From NCBI GenBank assembly GCA_963745665.1, contig CAVUYE010000003.1, positions 496,001 to 560,000 of the forward strand: a DNA stretch of 64,000 nucleotides. Direction: 5' to 3'. Within the stretch, counting starts at the first letter, position 1, and each line of letters begins with the position of its first letter. The notes under the pieces were generated by a model. It was not told the origin of the DNA, ran no database searches, and saw only the letters and a list, made by a program, of their open reading frames with translations. This stretch comes from Bog-473 sp963745665. GTDB lineage: Bacteria > Actinomycetota > Acidimicrobiia > Acidimicrobiales > RAAP-2. Both the position numbers and the translations under genes were made by a program. Positions 45,543 to 53,930 of this stretch are shown here, one piece after another.

Positions 45543-47106
45543 GTGAAGGGAGTGGTGTCCGTCGCTCAGGGGAGGCTCAGGGGCGTGTGGCGCGGGGACC
45601 TCTGGTCGTTTTCGGGAATCCCCTTCGCACGCGCGCCGGTCGGTGCCCTCCGATGGCGCCCCCCGTTGGAGGCCGAGCAGTGGAGCGAGATACGTGACGC
45701 ATCGACCTTTGGGCCGATCGCCCCGCAATCCGCAGCCGTGCCTGGGATCACGAGCCCGTCGGACCCGTCGGCGTCCGAGCCGCACAGCGAGGACTGTCTC
45801 TCGCTGAATGTCTGGACCCCCGAACTTCCCGAGGCGGCGACACGGGAGCCGGGTCGGGGGCGCCCCGTGATGGTCTTCGTCCACGGGGGCGGCTTCACGT
45901 CGGGCAGCGGGTCGGTCTTCCTCTACCGGGGTGGGGAACTGGTCCGCAACGGCGACGCCGTGGTCGTGACCATCAACTACCGGCTCGGCGCGTTGGGCTT
46001 CCTCGGTCATCGGGACTTGGCCGATCCGGACGGACTGATCGGGAATTGGGGACTGCAGGACCAGCTGGCCGCGTTGCGCTGGATGCGGGACAACATCGCG
46101 GCCTTTGGTGGCGATCCGGGCGCGGTGACCATCTTCGGTGAGTCCGCCGGAGGTTTTAGCGTGTCCACGCTGCTCGGCACCCCGGCCGCCAAGGGGCTCT
46201 TCCGGCGCGCCATCGTCCAGAGCGGGGGCGTGCAGGTGCCACACGCGTGAAGACGCGGAGCGATCGGCCGACCGGCTGGCGGCTGTGCTCGGTGTCGCGT
46301 CGTGCACCAGGGATGCATTGGAAGGCGTCCCGGCCACCGAGCTCGTGGCTGCGACAGAGGAGCTGGGCAAGCGGCGACCCGACCCCGGGATGATCCCGCT
46401 CCCGTTCCTTCCGGTCGTCGACGGTGTGTTCCTGCCCGACCATCCGCTGGCCGCAGTGGCCAATGGCTCCGCCGGCGGAATCGACCTGTTGATCGGGACC
46501 AACCGGGACGAGCTGACACTCTTCGGGCTGGGCAACCCCGCGCTCATGGCGCTCGACGCGGAAGGTGTGACCCGCTGGGTCGCCAATGCCCTGCCCGACA
46601 TGTCCGCGGCAGAGGTCATGGACGCCTACCTGTCGGCCCGGGAATCGCGCGGGGAATCGACCGAGGCCACTGCCCTGTGGGTCTCGGTCGGGACCGACGC
46701 CGTCTTCCGGTGGCCGAGCCTCCAGCTCGCGGCGGCTCACGGCGCCGCTGGCTCGCGTGCCTACGTCTATCTCTTCGATTGGGAATCGCCGGCGTTCGGC
46801 GGGATTCTCGGTTCCTGCCACGCGCTCGAGCTGCCGTTCGTGTTCGGCGCGGTGCACCTGCCGGCCGTGCAGGTGTTCTCCGGTGGTGGTCCAGCCGTCG
46901 AGGTCCTCTCGAGTCAGATGCAGAGGGCGTGGCTGGCCTTCGCCGCCGCCGGTGACCCCAGCCACGACGGCATCGGCGTCTGGCGTCCCTGGGAACGGGC
47001 CGGCCGCGCCACCATGATCTTCGGCGCCGACACCAGGCTTGAGGCCGCGCCCCGCGACCAGGAGCTGGCCGTACTGGAGCGCTCACGCCCACTCGTGGCG
47101 GGGTAG
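45543..47106 (+). CDS. Type B carboxylesterase (one frameshift)
   Basis: A carboxylesterase/lipase-family enzyme: F-S-G-I-P-F-A-R-A-P-V-G, E-D-C-L-S-L-N-V-W, the oxyanion motif F-V-H-G-G-G-F, nucleophile elbow F-G-E-S-A-G-G, and His in S-C-H-A-L-E-L-P-F. The frame breaks at about 46236-46246, where a TGA at 46248 would end the protein after the nucleophile. Removing one base restores a full-length enzyme of about 520 residues. Both halves look well conserved, so a sequence error is likelier than decay. Confidence 0.85.
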
Positions 47107-47110
47107 GTGT

Positions 47111-48391
47111 TCAGCGGCGGCCGCCCATGCCGCCACCGGCGCCCGACTCCGATGGCGTCGCCACCTTGTGTACTCGCAGCGGGAGATGGCGGATGCCCGT
47201 GTGCCGGTTGCTCCGCGTCCACTGCGCAGGAGCGGCCAAAGTGAACGATTCGATGGAGTGCAGCACCTCTTCGAGGGCCACGCGTATCTCGAGGCGGGCG
47301 AGGTGGGCGCCGAGGCAGAAGTGGGCGCCATGACCGAAGGCCAGATGCGGATTCGGGTCGCGCTGCAGCAGCAACGCGTCAGGCTCGTCGAAGCGCCGCG
47401 GATCCCGGTTGGCCGAGCCTTCCCAGACGACGACCTTCTCCCCGGCACTGACGTGCGCGTTGCTGAGCTGGCACGCCGTGGTCGCCGTCCTGCGCTTGGA
47501 GGGCGACGGTGTCGTCCAACGCAGGACCTCTTCCACCGCGGGACCGATCGCCGCCCGTCCGGAGCGGAGGAGCTCGAGCTGGTCGGGCCAATCGATGAAG
47601 GCGAGCATGGCGCCGGCAATGGCGTTGCGGGTCGTTTCGGCGCCGGCAGAGAAGACCAGCGAGAAGAAGGCCGAGAGTTCGTCGTCGCGTAGTTGGGGCG
47701 GTTCGGCATCGGGGAGCTCGGCGTGGATCACCGTCGAGAGCATGTCGTCACGAGGGACGGCTCGCTTCTCGCTTATGAGATCGACGCCGTACTCGTACAT
47801 GAGGCCTACCGCGGCCTCCCGCTCGGGGGTCATCGACAGGAAGTCCGACTCGTCGGGAATGTCGAAGATGTGCTCGACGGCGTCGAAGAGAAGGTGGCGG
47901 TCCGCCTCGGGCACGCCCAACAGCAGGCAGATGGCCTGCATCGGGAGCTCGGCCGCCACATCGACCAGGAAGTCGCACTCCTCGTCGACCGACTCGAGCA
48001 GCCGGCGCATCCGCCGCCGCAGCTCAGGCTCGAGACCGCGTATCGCGGCCGGTGTCAGGCCCCTCGTCACGAGGCGGCGGATCCGGGCGTGCCGGGGGTC
48101 GTCCATCATGTTCAGGACGACTCCGGCCACGGGGAGGTCCTGAATGATCGTCCCCCCGTAGGGACGGTCGCCCCCGGTCTCCGACGAGTAGGTGCGCGGG
48201 TCGCTGAGGACCTCGAGCACCTCGTCGTAGGTGGCCACCGACCAGAACCCCTCGCCGTCGGGGGTGTGGCTGGTGGGCTCGTGCCACCAGACCGGCGCCT
48301 GCTCCCGGTGGAGCCGGAAGATGTCGTGCGGGAAGCCTTCCGTGAAGGTGTCGAGGTCGGTCAGGTCCACCTGGCTGAGGTCGTGCACCAC
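47111..48391 (-). CDS. Cytochrome P450
   Basis: A P450 of about 426 residues: I-helix F-S-A-G-A-E-T-T-R-N, the ExxR in E-E-V-L-R-W, and the haem loop F-G-H-G-A-H-F-C-L-G. The A-G-A-E-T-T variant and overall pattern resemble the CYP124/125/142 group of steroid- and branched-lipid-oxidising P450s in actinobacteria; the substrate is inference. The open frame reaches ATG 48454, but that would overlap the tRNA on the other strand, so GTG 48391 is preferred. No ferredoxin gene is next to it. Confidence 0.9.
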   Translation of the reverse strand: MVHDLSQVDLTDLDTFTEGFPHDIFRLHREQAPVWWHEPTSHTPDGEGFWSVATYDEVLEVLSDPRTYSSETGGDRPYGGTIIQDLPVAGVVLNMMDDPRHARIRRLVTRGLTPAAIRGLEPELRRRMRRLLESVDEECDFLVDVAAELPMQAICLLLGVPEADRHLLFDAVEHIFDIPDESDFLSMTPEREAAVGLMYEYGVDLISEKRAVPRDDMLSTVIHAELPDAEPPQLRDDELSAFFSLVFSAGAETTRNAIAGAMLAFIDWPDQLELLRSGRAAIGPAVEEVLRWTTPSPSKRRTATTACQLSNAHVSAGEKVVVWEGSANRDPRRFDEPDALLLQRDPNPHLAFGHGAHFCLGAHLARLEIRVALEEVLHSIESFTLAAPAQWTRSNRHTGIRHLPLRVHKVATPSESGAGGGMGGRR

Positions 48392-48439
48392 GGGGCCATC
48401 CTCACCAGGGCGCTCGATGCGGTCAAGAATGGCCTCCCC

Positions 48440-48513
48440 GGGGGCGTAGCCCAACAGGCAGAGGCAGGGCGCTTAAACCGTCCCCAGTGAGGGTTCGAAT
48501 CCCTCCGCCCCCA
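48440..48513 (+). tRNA. tRNA with UAA anticodon (Leu codon UUA), short variable loop
   Basis: Acceptor GGGGGCG/CGCCCCC (48440-48446 with 48506-48512), a 3-bp D stem GCC/GGC with a C-A mismatch as in tRNA-Leu, anticodon stem GGGCG/CGTCC around loop CTTAAAC (anticodon TAA at 48474-48476), a five-base variable region CCAGT, T arm GAGGG/CCCTC with TTCGAAT, discriminator A at 48513. CCA is not encoded. Bacterial tRNA-Leu normally has a long variable arm; its absence is odd, so charging with leucine is not certain. The cloverleaf is otherwise intact. Confidence 0.85.
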
Positions 48514-48544
48514 CGGAGTGCGCTTGCGCGACCGTTCCCCCGCC

Positions 48545-49315
48545 GTGACCCACAGCGTCGAGGTCTCAGTGCTCGGACCGGTGGCCGTGCGCGGTACGGC
48601 AGGACCTTTTCGCCGCTCGGCCGCGCGTGAGCTGGTGGTCTACCTCGCGTTCCACCGGCACGGCGTGCGTCATGCCGAGTGGTCCCTGGCGATCTGGCCC
48701 GAGCGGCCGGTCTCCCCGTCCACCGCCCACTCGACCTCGTCGGACGCACGCCGGGCCCTGGGCCGGGACCACGACGGCCGCCTGCACCTCCCTCGAGGCG
48801 TCACGCTTCAGCTGGCTGGTTCGGTCAAGGCCGACGTGGAGCGTTTCGGCGCGCTCGCCGCCACCGACGACCCGCACCGGCTCTTCCAAGCGATGCGGTT
48901 GGTCCGGGGCCCGCTCTTCGCCGGGCTCCGCCGTATGGACTGGGCGGTCTTCGACGGGACGTACTCGGACATAGAGGCCTTGGTCGTGCGCACGGCGCTG
49001 CGCGCCGCCGACGCCTTCGTCGGACTGGGGTGTGGCGACGAAGCCGAGTGGATCGTGCGCCAGGGGTTGCTCGTGAGTCCGTACGACGAGCGTCTCTACC
49101 GCGCACTCCTCGTGGCCACGGCCTCCCAGGGCAACCGGGTCCGGCTGCGCTCGACCATGGCGCAGTTGCGGACGTTGGCCGGGGAGGGTGGCCGCCCACC
49201 TGCCCGGACGGCCGGGCCCAGCCACGCGGACTGCCTCCATCCTGCGACGACGGACCTCTACCGTGACCTGCTGAGCGGCTCACCTGCTACGGGGGGGCAC
49301 CCCGCCAGGCTGTAG
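48545..49315 (+). CDS. BTAD-domain transcriptional regulator (SARP-like)
   Basis: A protein of about 256 residues: V-S-V-L-G-P-V-A-V at the start, a winged-helix-like region with R-R-S-A-A-R-E-L-V-V-Y-L-A-F and S-T-A-H-S-T-S-S-D-A-R-R-A-L-G, then a BTAD helical domain (about 105-205). This is the arrangement of SARP activators and of the C-terminal part of actinobacterial LysM-BTAD proteins. The start is unsure: GTG 48545 gives the canonical N-terminus, GTG 48518 is just after the tRNA. Likely regulates nearby envelope genes, by inference only. Confidence 0.78.
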   Translation: MTHSVEVSVLGPVAVRGTAGPFRRSAARELVVYLAFHRHGVRHAEWSLAIWPERPVSPSTAHSTSSDARRALGRDHDGRLHLPRGVTLQLAGSVKADVERFGALAATDDPHRLFQAMRLVRGPLFAGLRRMDWAVFDGTYSDIEALVVRTALRAADAFVGLGCGDEAEWIVRQGLLVSPYDERLYRALLVATASQGNRVRLRSTMAQLRTLAGEGGRPPARTAGPSHADCLHPATTDLYRDLLSGSPATGGHPARL

Positions 49316-49329
49316 GGTTGCCACCCGCC

Positions 49330-50154
49330 ATGGCGAGAAACACTTCTGGGAAATCCGTTGCACGCGCCGCCGCGACCGGCGGCGGCACGACATATCGCGG
49401 GCAGATGCCCGTGAACTGGTATGCCGCGCTCGTCGTCATCATCATCCTCGGGGTCGGGTCGATCGCCTGGGCGAAGTACAACTACAACAAGGGGCCCGTC
49501 GTCGTGGAACCGGCCGTCGGGACCTCCTGGCACGCCGGACTGGCCTTTGACATCTGCGGCACCATGGAATCGCCGCTCGCCGCCTCGCCGGCCGGCGCCT
49601 CCACGGGCCTCACGACCACGGGCAGCGGTGTCCTGTCCATTGCGCCGAAGACGTCCAGTGAGGCAGGCAACAACGCGACCCTCGGGAAGTTCGCCGCCGG
49701 ATATACCGGGTTGACGTTGACCAATAGCGAGCTCAAGTACCCGTCGACCTCGGTGCCCGCGTACACCAACGGCGAGAAGTGCGGTGTCGGGACGCCCGAT
49801 GCCGGCAAGGTCGGTGTCGTCCTGGCCCGGTCCTGGGTGATCTCGACCACCACGGCCAAGAACGGCGAGGAAGAGGAGACCGGGGGTGTCACGACCGAGA
49901 AGCCCGCCGATCTCAAGTTCCTGAACCGTCAGCTCATCACGGTCGGATTCGCGCCCAGGGGCACCCAGCTGCCCAAGCCGCCGGGGTCGACCATCCTCGC
50001 CCTGACGCAGGTGCTGTCCGGGAGCCAGGCACCGGTCGCCACGACCAGCACGACCGTCGCCGGCGCAACGTCGTCGACCGTGCCGTCGACCACGTCGTCG
50101 ACCGTGCCGGTCACGACTACGACGAAACCTTCGTCCACGACGACGACGAAGTAA
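49330..50154 (+). CDS. Membrane-anchored secreted protein of unknown function
   Basis: A 274-residue protein: about 28 cytoplasmic residues, one TM segment (A-A-L-V-V-I-I-I-L-G-V-G, about residues 31-48), an extracytoplasmic domain with two Cys (F-D-I-C-G and E-K-C-G-V) that may form a disulfide, and a Thr/Ser-rich tail. No family recognised. ATG 49330. Its TAA overlaps the ATG of the guanylyltransferase gene by one base, so expression with GDP-mannose synthesis is likely. Confidence 0.78.
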   Translation: MARNTSGKSVARAAATGGGTTYRGQMPVNWYAALVVIIILGVGSIAWAKYNYNKGPVVVEPAVGTSWHAGLAFDICGTMESPLAASPAGASTGLTTTGSGVLSIAPKTSSEAGNNATLGKFAAGYTGLTLTNSELKYPSTSVPAYTNGEKCGVGTPDAGKVGVVLARSWVISTTTAKNGEEEETGGVTTEKPADLKFLNRQLITVGFAPRGTQLPKPPGSTILALTQVLSGSQAPVATTSTTVAGATSSTVPSTTSSTVPVTTTTKPSSTTTTK

Positions 50155-51230
50155 TGAAAGCGGTTGTCCTCGTTGGCGGCGAGGGAACGAGGCTTCGTCC
50201 CCTGACGCTCTCGGCGCCCAAGCAGATGCTCCCCATCGTCGGGGTCCCCATGATCGAGCGGGTGCTGGCGCACCTCGCCTCGCACGGGATCGCCGACGCC
50301 GTCCTTTCCCTCGGCTACCTGCCCGATGCCTTCATGGAGGCATACCCGGACGGCCGGGTCGACGGCATCGGCCTGACCTACGCGGTCGAGCCCGAGCCGC
50401 TCGATACCGCCGGCGCCGTCCGCTTCGCCGCCACGTTCGCCGGTATCGACGAGACATTCGTGGTCGTCAACGGGGACGTGCTGACCGATCTCGACCTGAG
50501 CAGCCTGGTGGCCTTTCATCGCGACCACAAAGCCGAGGGGACGATCGCCCTCCACCCGGTGGCCGATCCTTCGGCCTTCGGCGTGGTGCCCACCGACGAG
50601 GAAGGCCGGGTGAGGGCCTTCGTCGAGAAGCCGCCCCGCGACGAGGCGCCGACGAACGAAATCAACGCGGGGACCTACGTGCTCGAGCCGTCGGTGCTCG
50701 GCCGGATCCCGGAGGGGGGACGCGTGTCGATCGAGCGGGAGACCTTTCCCGCCATGGTGCGCGATGGCGGGCTCTTCGCACGCTCCGACGACAGTTACTG
50801 GCTCGACACCGGGACCCCGGCCGCGTATCTCGAAGCCAATTTCGACTACCTGAACCACAAGCGCGGCCCGGTCGTGGCCCCGGGTGTCGTCGATCGGGGC
50901 GACGGGGTCCTGGTGGGGGGCGACAGTGACGTGGCGGGTGAGGTGACGGCTCCCGCCGTCATCTTTCCCGGCTGTGTCGTCGAGTCCGGTGCCCGCGTGG
51001 AACGCAGCATCCTCGGGCCGGGGACGGTGGTGTCCGCCGGCGCCCTCGTGGCGGACTCCGTGCTCATGGCCGGCTGCCATGTCGCGGCCGATGCCAAGGT
51101 GGCCGGATCCGTCATGGGGCCGCGCTCCATCGTGGGGCAGCGAGGTGACGTCCGGGCGGTCTCGGTTCTCGGCGCCGACGCAGTCGTCTCCTCGGGGACG
51201 CTGGTCGACGGCGAGCGGGTCTCGGGCTAG
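50154..51230 (+). CDS. Mannose-1-phosphate guanylyltransferase (GDP-mannose pyrophosphorylase-like)
   Basis: A 358-residue sugar nucleotidyltransferase: V-V-L-V-G-G-E-G-T-R-L-R-P-L-T and P-K-Q-M-L-P-I at the N-terminus, V-V-N-G-D-V-L-T-D-L-D, E-I-N-A-G-T-Y, and a C-terminal hexapeptide (left-handed helix) domain with G-P-G-T-V-V and G-P-R-S-I-V. It resembles mycobacterial ManB/GMPP, which makes GDP-mannose; the V-G-G form fits that group better than glucose thymidylyltransferase. Downstream GDP-sugar and GT genes support this. Confidence 0.85.
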   Translation: MKAVVLVGGEGTRLRPLTLSAPKQMLPIVGVPMIERVLAHLASHGIADAVLSLGYLPDAFMEAYPDGRVDGIGLTYAVEPEPLDTAGAVRFAATFAGIDETFVVVNGDVLTDLDLSSLVAFHRDHKAEGTIALHPVADPSAFGVVPTDEEGRVRAFVEKPPRDEAPTNEINAGTYVLEPSVLGRIPEGGRVSIERETFPAMVRDGGLFARSDDSYWLDTGTPAAYLEANFDYLNHKRGPVVAPGVVDRGDGVLVGGDSDVAGEVTAPAVIFPGCVVESGARVERSILGPGTVVSAGALVADSVLMAGCHVAADAKVAGSVMGPRSIVGQRGDVRAVSVLGADAVVSSGTLVDGERVSG

Positions 51231-51242
51231 AAAGGCCGCGGC

Positions 51243-52193
51243 ATGCGCACGCTGGTGACGGGAGGTGCCGGGTTCATCGGGTCCAATCTGGTGGATCGCC
51301 TTTTGGTCGAAGGGCACGATGTCGACGTGGTCGACGACTTCTCCACCGGATCGCTGTCGAACCTGGCCGAGGCCCGCGGCAGCGCAGGCCGGGCTCTCAC
51401 CATCCATCATCTGGATATCACCGCGCCGGCCGTGATCGAGTTGATGGCGCGCCGCCGCCCCGAGCTCGTCTTCCACCTGGCGGCCCAGGCCGATGTCCGC
51501 GTCTCGGTGGCCCGCCCGACGTTCGACGCCATGGTCAACGTCGTCGGGTCGCTCAACGTCTTGGAGGGTGCCCGCCAGGCCGAGACCGAGCGGGTGGTCT
51601 TCGCGGCGAGCGGGGGCACGCTCTACGGGGACCCGCCCGTCGAGGAGCTCCCTGTGCGTGAGTCGTATCCCCAACAGCCGTTGTCACCGTACGGCGTCTC
51701 CAAGAAGGCCGTGATCGACTACCTCGTCGCCTACCGCGCGCTGCACTCCCTGGAGTTCTGTGCGCTGGCCCTGGGCAACGTCTACGGACCGCGGCAGAAT
51801 CCCCACGGCGAGGCCGGTGTCGTCGCCATCTTTGCCGACCGGGTGCTACGCGGTGAGCCGGTGACAGTTTTCGGCGACGGCGAGCAGACACGGGATTTCG
51901 TCTTCGTCGACGACGTCGTCGATGCTTTTGTGCGGGCCGCCACGCGCGGCGGTGGCCTCGTCTGCAACATCGGGACCGGCGGCGAGACGTCGGTGAACGA
52001 ACTCGTGAGATCGATGGCGTCGCAGTCCGGGACCGAGGTGAAGGCCGTCTTCGAACCGGAGCGGCCCGGTGAATTGCTCCGCTCGAGTCTCGATGTGGAG
52101 CGGGCGGCGATTCAGCTCGGTTGGCGGGCGTGGACACAGCTCGACGACGGGGTTCGGGCCGTGCTCGAGTTCGTGCACGACGGCGCCGCCTGA
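51243..52193 (+). CDS. UDP-glucose 4-epimerase-like extended SDR
   Basis: A 316-residue NAD-dependent epimerase: V-T-G-G-A-G-F-I-G-S-N at the start, F-H-L-A-A-Q-A-D-V-R, A-A-S-G-G-T-L-Y-G, and catalytic Y-G-V-S-K-K. The close match in pattern to GalE/WbpP-type 4-epimerases suggests epimerisation of a UDP-sugar. AAAGG precedes the ATG. Twelve bases after the guanylyltransferase gene, same operon. Ends two bases from convergent cofE. Confidence 0.86.
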   Translation: MRTLVTGGAGFIGSNLVDRLLVEGHDVDVVDDFSTGSLSNLAEARGSAGRALTIHHLDITAPAVIELMARRRPELVFHLAAQADVRVSVARPTFDAMVNVVGSLNVLEGARQAETERVVFAASGGTLYGDPPVEELPVRESYPQQPLSPYGVSKKAVIDYLVAYRALHSLEFCALALGNVYGPRQNPHGEAGVVAIFADRVLRGEPVTVFGDGEQTRDFVFVDDVVDAFVRAATRGGGLVCNIGTGGETSVNELVRSMASQSGTEVKAVFEPERPGELLRSSLDVERAAIQLGWRAWTQLDDGVRAVLEFVHDGAA

Positions 52194-52195
52194 GC

Positions 52196-52927
52196 TCAGC
52201 GGAAGAGGTCTTCGTCCGGAGGCCGGATCACCTCGGCGCGCACGGAGGCGGGACGGAGCCACTCCGTCGGCACGCCGCGGATCACGGCCACCGGAACACC
52301 ACGGTCCTTGCCCATGACCAACTCGGCCGCGGAGGCCAACTCGTCGGCGACGCAGATCTCCGTGGCGACGAGCTCACGCCCTCCCGCATCCGTCGTCCCC
52401 TTGAGGTCGATCACCGCGGCCACGCCCGCGCACCCGATGGCCACGTCGGTGACGCCCCGTCGCCACGGGCGCCCGAAGGTGTCCGAGACGATTACGCCCA
52501 GCGTGATGCCGAAGGTGTGTTCCAGCCCGGCCCGGATACCGCGGGCCGAGCGGTCCGAGTCCTCGGGCAGCAGCGCCGCGGTCCCGTCCGCCACGTTGGA
52601 GAGGTCCACGCCGGCGTTGGCACAGATGAAGCCGTGCCGGGTCTCGCTGATGATCAGGTCACCGCGCTGGCGCAGGACACGTACCGATTCCCGTCGCACC
52701 AGGGCCGCCTTGGCCGCGGCGTCGCTGTGATCGAGCTCAACCAGACGGCCTTCGGCCTTCGAGACGATCTTTTGCGTGACCACCACCACGTCGCCCGTGG
52801 CGAGCTCGGGGCCGTCGGAGCGCGTCGGCGCCACCGCGCCGGCGATCAGCGCGACCAGGTCGGTACCCGGTGTCACCTGGCCCAGCCCGGTGATGGGGAA
52901 GACCTGCACGCCGTCAGCCGGCTGCAT
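52196..52927 (-). CDS. cofE: Coenzyme F420-0:L-glutamate ligase CofE
   Basis: CofE adds gamma-linked glutamates to F420-0 using GTP. The 243-residue protein has V-V-V-T-Q-K-I-V-S-K-A-E-G, S-E-T-R-H-G-F-I-C-A-N-A-G-V-D and V-S-D-T-F-G-R-P-W-R, all conserved in the family. It lacks the C-terminal nitroreductase-like domain present in mycobacterial FbiB, so it is the single-domain form. Its ATG overlaps the end of cofD by 14 bases. Confidence 0.94.
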   Translation of the reverse strand: MQPADGVQVFPITGLGQVTPGTDLVALIAGAVAPTRSDGPELATGDVVVVTQKIVSKAEGRLVELDHSDAAAKAALVRRESVRVLRQRGDLIISETRHGFICANAGVDLSNVADGTAALLPEDSDRSARGIRAGLEHTFGITLGVIVSDTFGRPWRRGVTDVAIGCAGVAAVIDLKGTTDAGGRELVATEICVADELASAAELVMGKDRGVPVAVIRGVPTEWLRPASVRAEVIRPPDEDLFR

Positions 52928-53864
52928 CGATCACCGCCCGGGCGAGCTCTTCGGCCCGTTCAGGCGTGCTCATGACCGTGGGGGTCACCACGCAGCGCAC
53001 GCCCTCCGCCCTGATGGCTGCCGCATGGGAGGCGTCGGCGACATCCACCACGAGCGTCCCCACCCACGGCGCGTACAGCCGGGCCACCCCCACCACGGAG
53101 GGCTCGGTCCCGAGCTCGGCCATGAGCCGGTCGGCCGGCCCCTTGAGCGCCGCGCCGGCCACGATGGGTGACACCGCCACGACCCGGTCGCGGCGTGCCA
53201 CCAGGGTCTCGCGCACACCGGGGACGGCCAGCACCGGGCCGATCGACACCACGGGGTTCGACGGACACACAACGATGATGGCCGCGCCGTGCAGCGCCTC
53301 CATGACGCCGGGGGCCGGTCGCGCCGTCTCGGCGCCCGCGAAGCGGACGCCCCGAACGGGCACGTTGTGGTGCAGGCGGACGAAGTAGTCCTGAAAGCTG
53401 ACTTCGCTCCCCGCCGGGCCCAGTGCGCTCGGCTCGGACAGGACGACCCTGGTGCGCAACGTGTCGTCGGTCACCGGCACCAGCCGCACCGCGATGCCGC
53501 GCCGTTCGACCCAGCTCCGCCGTCACGACGCTCAGCGGTGCGCCGGCGCGCAGCCGGCCGGTGCGGAACAGGTGCGTGGCCAGGTCGCGGTCGCCCAGGC
53601 GGAACCAGTCCTCGCCACCCAGCCGTCCCAGCTCGTCCATGACGGCCCAGCTCTCGCCGGCCACGCCCCAGCCCGGTCTCGCGGTTGTCCATGCCGGCCA
53701 GGGTGTAGGTGACGGTGTCGAGGTCGGGACTGATGGCGAGGCCGTGCAGCTCCATGTCGTCGCCGACGTTGACGATCGGCGGTGATGTCGCCGGCCGGGA
53801 CCACCCGAACGAGACCGGCGAGCATTCGAGCGGCCCCGACGCCGCCGCACAGGGCCACCAGCAC
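52914..53864 (-). pseudogene. cofD: 2-phospho-L-lactate transferase CofD (three frame breaks)
   Basis: CofD joins the phospholactate (or related) moiety to Fo to make F420-0. Pieces in three frames give a full-length protein of about 315 residues: A-L-C-G-G-V-G-A-A-R-M-L at the start, I-V-N-V-G-D-D-M-E-L-H-G, S-P-D-L-D-T-V-T-Y, G-D-R-D-L-A-T-H, and I-V-V-C-P-S-N-P-V-V-S-I-G-P. Breaks are near 53775-53782, 53672-53674 and 53510-53512, each repaired by deleting one base. Catalytic regions are intact after repair, so error rather than loss is likely. GTG 53864 follows a TATGCT box by six bases. Confidence 0.85.
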
Positions 53865-53870
53865 GTCGCG

Positions 53871-53876
53871 AGCATA
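53871..53876 (-). promoter_or_regulatory. Putative -10 box (TATGCT) for leaderless cofD
   Basis: On the minus strand TATGCT ends six bases before the cofD GTG at 53864. The whole 66-base gap to the divergent ligase gene must hold both promoters; TACCAT 11 bases before the ligase ATG is a candidate for the other direction. Confidence 0.4.
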
Positions 53877-53930
53877 GGAGCGCCGCCGACGCAGGCCGTT
53901 CCGCCGCCCCTGGTACCATCGCCGCCCGCC

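Noticed and set aside
48392..48454. Longer P450 start at ATG 48454
   Set aside because: It would place coding sequence antisense to the tRNA, and the first conserved P450 residues lie after GTG 48391.
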